Below are positions 56,930 to 64,000 of a DNA stretch of 64,000 nucleotides, in pieces. This DNA is from CAVQZA01 sp963724805 (GTDB taxonomy: Bacteria > Actinomycetota > Thermoleophilia > Gaiellales > Gaiellaceae). Every line of letters starts with the position of its first letter. Within the stretch, counting starts at the first letter, position 1. The DNA lies in the NCBI GenBank assembly GCA_963724805.1, contig CAVRWA010000012.1, positions 372,001 to 436,000 of the forward strand, written 5' to 3'. The notes under the pieces were generated by a model, which was not told where the DNA came from, did no database searches, and worked only from the letters and a program-made list of their open reading frames with translations. Made by a program: the position numbers and the translations under genes.

Positions 56930-57889
56930 GTGTCCGGTTTGGTCAAGCGAGTACTTCTCGCCTCGCCCCGCGGATTCTGCGCCGGCGTCGAGCGCGCCGT
57001 CGAAACTGTCGAGCAAGCCCTCGATCTGTACGGGGCACCCGTGTACGTCCGCAGGCAGATCGTTCACAATCTCCACGTCGTCCGCGAGCTCGAGGAGCGC
57101 GGCGCGATCTTCGTCGAGAGCGAGAACGAAGTACCCGTCGGCGGCACGCTCGTCCTCTCCGCGCACGGGGTCGCGCCGTCTGTCCACGCCGGCGCGGCCG
57201 CACGCCGACTGACGACGATCGACGCGACCTGCCCCCTCGTCAGCAAGGTGCACGCGCAGGTGATCCGATACGCGGCGGAGGGATTCACGGTGATCCTCGT
57301 CGGCCACGCGGGACACGAGGAGGTGGTCGGAACCATGGGCGAGGCGCCCGAACACGTCGTGCTCGTCGAGACGGTCGAGGACGCCGAGCGGCTCGAGCTG
57401 CCGTGCACCGACCGGATCGCCTACTCGACCCAGACCACGCTCTCGGTCGACGAGACGGCGGACATCGTCGCGATCCTGCGCCGCCGCTTCCCGCAGCTGC
57501 GCGAGCCGGCGACGAGCGACATTTGTTACGCGACGACGAACCGCCAGCGCGCGGTGCGCGAGATGCTGCCGCAGGTCGACCTTCTGCTCGTGATCGGCTC
57601 GTGCAACAGCTCGAACTCGAACAGGCTGGTCGAGGTCGGCCGCGCGGCGGGCGTGGAATCGCACCTGATCGACGACGAGAACGGGATCGACGTGGACTGG
57701 CTCGTCGGTCGCGAGTCGATCGGGATCACCTCCGGCGCCTCCGCTCCGGAGTCGCTCGTCAGCCGGGTCTGCGACTGGTTCCGCGCGTACGGAGTCACCG
57801 ACATCCGCCCGTTCGCAGCGCTCCTCGAGGATGTCGTGTTCAAGCTGCCGATCGAGCTGCGCCGGGCACAGAGCTCGTCAGCGGCCTGA
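56930..57889 (+). CDS. ispH: 4-hydroxy-3-methylbut-2-enyl diphosphate reductase
   Basis: 319 residues. Last enzyme of the MEP isoprenoid pathway; three Cys hold its iron-sulfur cluster: LLASPRGFCAGVERAVETVE, TIDATCPLVSKVH and VIGSCNSSNSNRLVEVG. FTVILVGHAGHEEVVGTMGE and YSTQTTLSVDET also match. GTG 56930 is used; TTG 56939 is close by and as likely. Converges with a secreted-protein gene 16 nt past its stop. Confidence 0.96.
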   Translation: MSGLVKRVLLASPRGFCAGVERAVETVEQALDLYGAPVYVRRQIVHNLHVVRELEERGAIFVESENEVPVGGTLVLSAHGVAPSVHAGAAARRLTTIDATCPLVSKVHAQVIRYAAEGFTVILVGHAGHEEVVGTMGEAPEHVVLVETVEDAERLELPCTDRIAYSTQTTLSVDETADIVAILRRRFPQLREPATSDICYATTNRQRAVREMLPQVDLLLVIGSCNSSNSNRLVEVGRAAGVESHLIDDENGIDVDWLVGRESIGITSGASAPESLVSRVCDWFRAYGVTDIRPFAALLEDVVFKLPIELRRAQSSSAA

Positions 57890-57905
57890 CCGGCGGAGCG
57901 GCGCC

Positions 57906-58325
57906 CTATCGTCGAACGGGGTCGTTGGTGATCGGGAACAGGGCGTCGGCGCGTCGCGTGCCGTTCGGCCCGGTCGACCAGCCGACGATGCCGATCTGGA
58001 TCGCACGGATCCCGCCCGCCGGCACCCGTACGGTCGCCGCGTAGTGACCCGACGCCCCGTGCGCGGGCGCAGTCCTCGCCGCGGCACCCGTCGCGCTCAG
58101 GAGTCGGAGGAAGATGCCCTCGCCGTCGAACGGATGCCGGTTACCACGGTCGTCGCGGTAGGTCAGCGTCCACGCGACCCGGAGCGTCGCTCCGGCTGGA
58201 GCGGTCAGGGGAACGCGTGTCGTGAGCGTCGCCTTCACCCCCTCCTTGCCGCCGGCAGGGAGCGCCGCAGCGAGCGCTACGACCGCGACCGCGAAACACA
58301 CAACCACTGAACGCCTCGTTCCCAT
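57906..58325 (-). CDS. Secreted hypothetical protein, 139 aa
   Basis: Signal peptide (VVVCFAVAVVALAAALPAGG), then a single beta-sandwich-like domain (RVPLTAPAGATLRVAWTLTY, GHYAATVRVPAGGIRAIQIG). YtkA/CopC-like folds have this look but I see no copper motif. Unknown function. Confidence 0.7.
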   Translation of the reverse strand: MGTRRSVVVCFAVAVVALAAALPAGGKEGVKATLTTRVPLTAPAGATLRVAWTLTYRDDRGNRHPFDGEGIFLRLLSATGAAARTAPAHGASGHYAATVRVPAGGIRAIQIGIVGWSTGPNGTRRADALFPITNDPVRR

Positions 58326-58403
58326 CCTGCCGGTAATACACCTTCCGGCGGGTGGAGGTTCCCGGCCGCCTCGACTCCGAACCGTCAGGCCTTTGACCCA
58401 AAC

Positions 58404-59119
58404 GGGGTCAGACCCCGGACGAGACCCGATGTGGCCATGTCCTATTCCGCGCCGCCTCTAAGAGGCATGGAGCAGCCACTCATCGGCATCCTCCTCGACG
58501 AAGCGACGAAGTCGCACCCTCGCCCGATCACGATCGCTGCCGAAATGGGATAGTAAGGTGTCGATCGAGGCGAATGACGGAGGCGGCGCGACTCCCACCG
58601 CTGAGGCGAAGCTGCTCCATGCCCACTCGGTCGCGCTGTCGCAAACGCCGGCCCGAACAGGGTTGAGCGCGATGTAGCGGTAGAGCTCGAGCAGGTGTCC
58701 GTCGGACTCGACGAGCACGGCGTGATATCGGCCCTGAAAGAGATGCCCCGCCCGATCCCGCCTGTGGTTGAACGCCTGAGCGTAGGCGCCCTTCAGGCGC
58801 TGCATGCCCGCGGCGAGATTCGCTTGTGGAGTCGTGAGAAGGAGGTGGAAGTGCGTCCCCATCAGGCAGTACGCATGGCACACCCAGCCATAGCCAGTCA
58901 CGACACGTCCAAGCATCGTCAAGAACGCACGACGGTCCGCGTCATCCCTGAACACCAACGCCGTGTCGTTGCCATGGGACGTGACGTGATAGGACGATCC
59001 TGGAGCCTGGATTCGGCGGTCGTGGCATGAACTCAAGCTAGATGCCCTTGATCTCCAAGAACGACGCCGTGACGCTTTGAACACACATCCGGCGCAGAAT
59101 TGTCTCGGGGTCTGACCCC
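58404..59119. mobile_element. Second RAYT/IS200-like element with inverted GGGGTCAGACCCC ends
   Basis: Left end 58404-58425 begins GGGGTCAGACCCCG and continues GACGAGAC; right end 59102-59119 (GTCTCGGGGTCTGACCCC) is its inverse apart from a 4-nt gap. Each end contains the 13-bp palindrome GGGGTC-N-GACCCC. They enclose a transposase gene on the minus strand. Distinct from the first element but with the same first eight bases. Confidence 0.75.
58458..59084 (-). CDS. REP-associated tyrosine transposase, start displaced by a frameshift
   Basis: About 208 residues. HUH motif HFH in LMGTHFHLLLTT and nucleophile Tyr in LELYRYIALNPVRAG are intact. The expected N-terminus (ATG 59028 reading MPRP...) is one base out of frame with the rest, which begins RIQAPGSSYHVTSHGN; a single C in excess of the family pattern explains it. 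To translate, the gene would need GTG 59084 or TTG near 59036, giving an unrelated leader. It may be recently inactivated. Confidence 0.8.
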   Translation of the reverse strand: MFKASRRRSWRSRASSLSSCHDRRIQAPGSSYHVTSHGNDTALVFRDDADRRAFLTMLGRVVTGYGWVCHAYCLMGTHFHLLLTTPQANLAAGMQRLKGAYAQAFNHRRDRAGHLFQGRYHAVLVESDGHLLELYRYIALNPVRAGVCDSATEWAWSSFASAVGVAPPPSFASIDTLLSHFGSDRDRARVRLRRFVEEDADEWLLHAS

Positions 59120-59144
59120 GCGCGAGTGGTGCGGACGTCGAGAG

Positions 59145-62210
<3,066 letters not shown>

Positions 62211-62277
62211 CGGGAAGGATTGTAGGGTCGACCGCGTTTACCACTCCGTCCCCCCAATCGAAAGGACCGCACGTTCC

Positions 62278-62595
62278 ATGGCAACTTCCGTGACCGAAGC
62301 AACATTCCAGGACGAGGTGCTCGCCAGCGAGACCCCGGTGATCGTCGACTTCTGGGCCGAGTGGTGTGGCCCGTGCCACGCCGTCGAGCCCGTGCTCAAC
62401 CAGATCGTCGAAGAGCGCAACGTCAAGCTCGTCAAGGTGAACATCGACGAGGAGCAGGGCCTCGCGCAGCGCTACGGGATCATGTCGATCCCCACGGTGA
62501 TCCTGTTCGAGGGCGGTCAGCCCGCTACCAGCGCGACCGGCGCCTATCCGAAGCGTCTGCTCGAGCAGCAGCTCTGGCCCGAGGTCGTCGCCTAG
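62278..62595 (+). CDS. trxA: Thioredoxin
   Basis: 105 residues with WAEWCGPCHAVEPVL (the CGPC redox pair), NIDEEQGLAQRYGIMSIPTV including the cis-Pro, and a Gly-rich end. Reduces protein disulfides in the cytosol. AAAGGA lies 11 nt before the ATG. Confidence 0.96.
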   Translation: MATSVTEATFQDEVLASETPVIVDFWAEWCGPCHAVEPVLNQIVEERNVKLVKVNIDEEQGLAQRYGIMSIPTVILFEGGQPATSATGAYPKRLLEQQLWPEVVA

Positions 62596-62596
62596 C

Positions 62597-62743
62597 TCAG
62601 TCCTCGTCGGGCTCGACTGGGCCGAGCGATGCGGCGCGCTTTGCGAGGAAGTCCTCGAGCTCGGCGATGCCCGCGCCGGCCCAGTCCTCGACCCACGTTT
62701 CCGTGAGGTCGTCCTCGATGTAGTGCAGTCCCCGCTCCGTCAT
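62597..62743 (-). CDS. Small protein coupled to the NUDIX gene, 48 aa
   Basis: MTERGLHYIEDDLTETWVED followed by an acidic, helical end (AELEDFLAKRAA). No family known to me. Its ATG overlaps the NUDIX stop as ATGA, and its own stop is 1 nt from the trxA stop. The tight coupling and acidic, Trp-containing composition support a real gene. Confidence 0.6.
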   Translation of the reverse strand: MTERGLHYIEDDLTETWVEDWAGAGIAELEDFLAKRAASLGPVEPDED

Positions 62744-63294
62744 CGCGCGGATGATGGGGGTTCGGGCCGGACATTGCAACTCGGACCCGTCGCGAGCCAC
62801 GCGTCGAGCACGAGCGGGACGTTGGTGAAGGCGAGCTTCTCGGGCGCCGGCAGCTCCTCGCGCGCGAACCAGCGCACCTCCGAGACGTCGTCGGCCGGTC
62901 GCTCGTAGCCGCCGAGGACACGCGCTCGCCAGTAGAGGTTCAGAGTGAACTGGGCCCCGGGAGCGTCGCCGTACCGATCGATCCACGCGCCGAGGTACTC
63001 GCCCGGCTCGACCTCGAGACCGGTCTCCTCGAGCAGCTCGCGCCTGAGCCCTTCGAGCGGAGGCTCGCCCTCCTCGAGGAAACCGCCGGGAATGTCCCAG
63101 CAGCCTCGGAACGGCTCGTGCGCCCGACGGACGAGCAGCAGCCGACCCTCCTCGTCCTCGCAGAGCGCGCACGCGGTCGGCGCGGAGTTCGCCCACGCGA
63201 CGAAGCCGCAGGCCCCGCACTCCATGCGGCCCTCCCCCGCCGTGAGAGAGCCGCGGCAGCGAGGACACCAGAGCCAGCCTTCGAGCACGCCCAT
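62740..63294 (-). CDS. NUDIX hydrolase with N-terminal zinc ribbon
   Basis: 184 residues from ATG 63294. Zinc ribbon CPRCRGSL...CGACGF at the N-terminus (NudC-like), and the Nudix box GGFLEEGEPPLEGL plus RRELLEETGLEVE with all Glu. Hydrolyses a nucleoside diphosphate derivative. Only 17 bp separate it from the divergent cyclic-nucleotide-domain gene. Downstream partner is the 48-residue protein. Confidence 0.92.
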   Translation of the reverse strand: MGVLEGWLWCPRCRGSLTAGEGRMECGACGFVAWANSAPTACALCEDEEGRLLLVRRAHEPFRGCWDIPGGFLEEGEPPLEGLRRELLEETGLEVEPGEYLGAWIDRYGDAPGAQFTLNLYWRARVLGGYERPADDVSEVRWFAREELPAPEKLAFTNVPLVLDAWLATGPSCNVRPEPPSSAR

Positions 63295-63311
63295 GCGGGC
63301 ACAATAGGGGC

Positions 63312-63686
63312 GTGAGCCCGCGCGAGTCGCCCGCAACCACGAACGAGCTCGCCCGGATCGCCTTGCTCAAAGGGCTGCCGGGCGAGACGCTCGGCCGGCT
63401 CGCCCGCACGATGCGCCGCGAGGACGTGCCCGCCGGAGCGTGCGTCGTCCGCGAGGGCGACCCCGGCGACCGGTTCTACGTCGTGCTCCAGGGCATGCTC
63501 GCCGTGAGCCAGTCGTCGCGAGGCCAGCGCGGCGTCCTGCGCCCCGGGGACACCTTCGGCGAGGTCGCGCTCGCGATGAACGTGCCGCGGACGGCGACTG
63601 TTCACGCCGTCACGCCCTCGGTCGTCGCGAGCTGCGACCGCGCCGCGTTCGACGAGTTCCTGCGACCGCTCTTCGCCGATGACTAG
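63312..63686 (+). CDS. Stand-alone cyclic nucleotide-binding domain protein
   Basis: 124 residues consisting of one CRP-type sensor barrel (VVREGDPGDRFYVVLQGMLA, GDTFGEVALAMNVPRTATVH) with the phosphate-binding cassette GEVAL...RTA. There is no DNA-binding or enzyme domain. GTG start 63312, probably leaderless. Possibly a regulatory subunit for another protein. Confidence 0.85.
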   Translation: MSPRESPATTNELARIALLKGLPGETLGRLARTMRREDVPAGACVVREGDPGDRFYVVLQGMLAVSQSSRGQRGVLRPGDTFGEVALAMNVPRTATVHAVTPSVVASCDRAAFDEFLRPLFADD

Positions 63687-64000
63687 GCCGCGCGGGCGAG
63701 CCGGGCGTTCCAGGCCCGGTTCGCGAGCACGTTGCCGTCCGGGCCGACGAAGCGCCCCGGAAGACAGCGCTCGTCGAGCCAGGCGGGGCCCTCCGCCCCG
63801 AGCAGGAACGCAGCCCTGGCGGCGGTGACCGCCGCGAGACAGCTGTCGCCGGCAGCGGTGACCTGCACCCACGGCGACCCTGTCGCCGTCCCGGCACTCG
63901 TCGCCAGGCCGCCACGGCCGAGGCGCACCGGCCGATCGCCGGGGACCTCGACCGCGATGTCGCCGCGCGAGGCGATGTCACCTGCCGCCGAGACGAAGCC
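63683..64000 (-). CDS. ApbE-like (FAD:protein FMN transferase) C-terminal part
   Basis: Open on the minus strand to the window edge, so the N-terminus is missing. The visible 105 residues begin FVSAAGDIASRGDIAVEVPG and continue LGRGGLATSAGTATGSPW, VQVTAAGDSCLAAVTAARAA and FLLGAEGPAWLDERCLPGRF, matching ApbE, which transfers FMN to Thr of Nqr/Rnf-like proteins. The HHxIDPxTG block normally between GGLATSGT and the next strand is absent, which removes a catalytic/metal region. Overlaps the convergent cyclic-nucleotide gene by 4 nt. Confidence 0.75.
   Translation of the reverse strand, partial: GFVSAAGDIASRGDIAVEVPGDRPVRLGRGGLATSAGTATGSPWVQVTAAGDSCLAAVTAARAAFLLGAEGPAWLDERCLPGRFVGPDGNVLANRAWNARLARAA

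Noticed and set aside
62211..62277. T-box leader for ileS
   Set aside because: Only 67 nt separate ileS from the divergent trxA gene, too short, and no T-box core sequence was seen. The valS leader is also too short.

Overview
The window is GC-rich, densely coded actinobacterial chromosome. Gene content and order (rne-rplU-rpmA-obgE-nadD-rsfS; tig-clpP-clpX-valS-folC-ndk-maf; mreBCD-mrdA-rodA), frequent GTG/TTG starts, 1-17 nt gene overlaps and hairpin terminators without U-tracts fit a deep-branching actinobacterium. My inference is class Thermoleophilia (Gaiellales/Solirubrobacterales); a 16S or marker-gene comparison would decide it.

Layout. 1-7000: a GNAT acetyltransferase (cut by the left edge), an M29 aminopeptidase and two cyclic-di-GMP turnover proteins (GAF-GGDEF-GAF-GAF-HD-GYP and HAMP-GAF-GGDEF). 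7000-12200: sucA, two small membrane proteins, an alpha/beta hydrolase followed by the frameshifted tail of a lost DUF1295 gene, and a small anchored protein. 12184-18800 (minus): a PD-(D/E)XK endonuclease gene running in frame through tRNA-Ala, then rsfS, nadD, obgE, rpmA, rplU and an RNase E/G with long disordered arms. 19274-25815 (minus): the cell-elongation operon mreB-mreC-mreD-mrdA-rodA plus a DUF697-like gene. 25842-26525: an IS200-like (RAYT) element with near-perfect inverted ends, lying between the mre operon and the next one. 26552-36845 (minus): tig-clpP-clpX-maoC-valS-folC-two small membrane proteins-ndk-two paralogous methyltransferases-maf.

36900-43200: tRNA-Leu, UspA and Hsp20 stress genes, a lipoprotein/ABC-2 export operon, an ArsR-SRPBCC-VOC operon with a visible promoter/operator, a uridine-kinase-like gene, tRNA-Arg(TCG) and an FMN-binding flavoprotein. 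43300-50600: two secreted phosphatases (a phospholipase C/acid phosphatase type and a PhoX type, the latter behind PHO-box-like repeats), tRNA-His, a TIR-domain protein, tRNA-Arg(TCT) with a duplicated 5' half, cyclophilin, a histidine phosphatase, tRNA-Gly, a creatininase remnant and a patatin-like lipase. 50689-52503: a secreted protein of five ~100-residue repeats. 52552-58325: an ABC-2 exporter, tRNA-Pro, a PLP decarboxylase, an EamA transporter, ispH and a secreted protein. 58404-59119: a second RAYT element. 59145-64000: an ileS with non-canonical signature motifs, trxA, a 48-residue protein coupled to a NUDIX hydrolase, a stand-alone cyclic-nucleotide domain and an ApbE-like end cut by the right edge.

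Most of the window is housekeeping. The accessory signal is concentrated beside tRNA genes: a 51-52 bp palindrome begins exactly 3 nt after two different tRNAs and its two copies differ by paired, stem-preserving changes; tRNA-Ala lies inside an endonuclease reading frame; tRNA-Arg(TCT) has a truncated, promoter-bearing copy next to a TIR gene; and two RAYT elements share GGGGTCAG-type inverted ends. A second recurring oddity is four downstream genes whose best start is CTG in a CTGA stop-start overlap.
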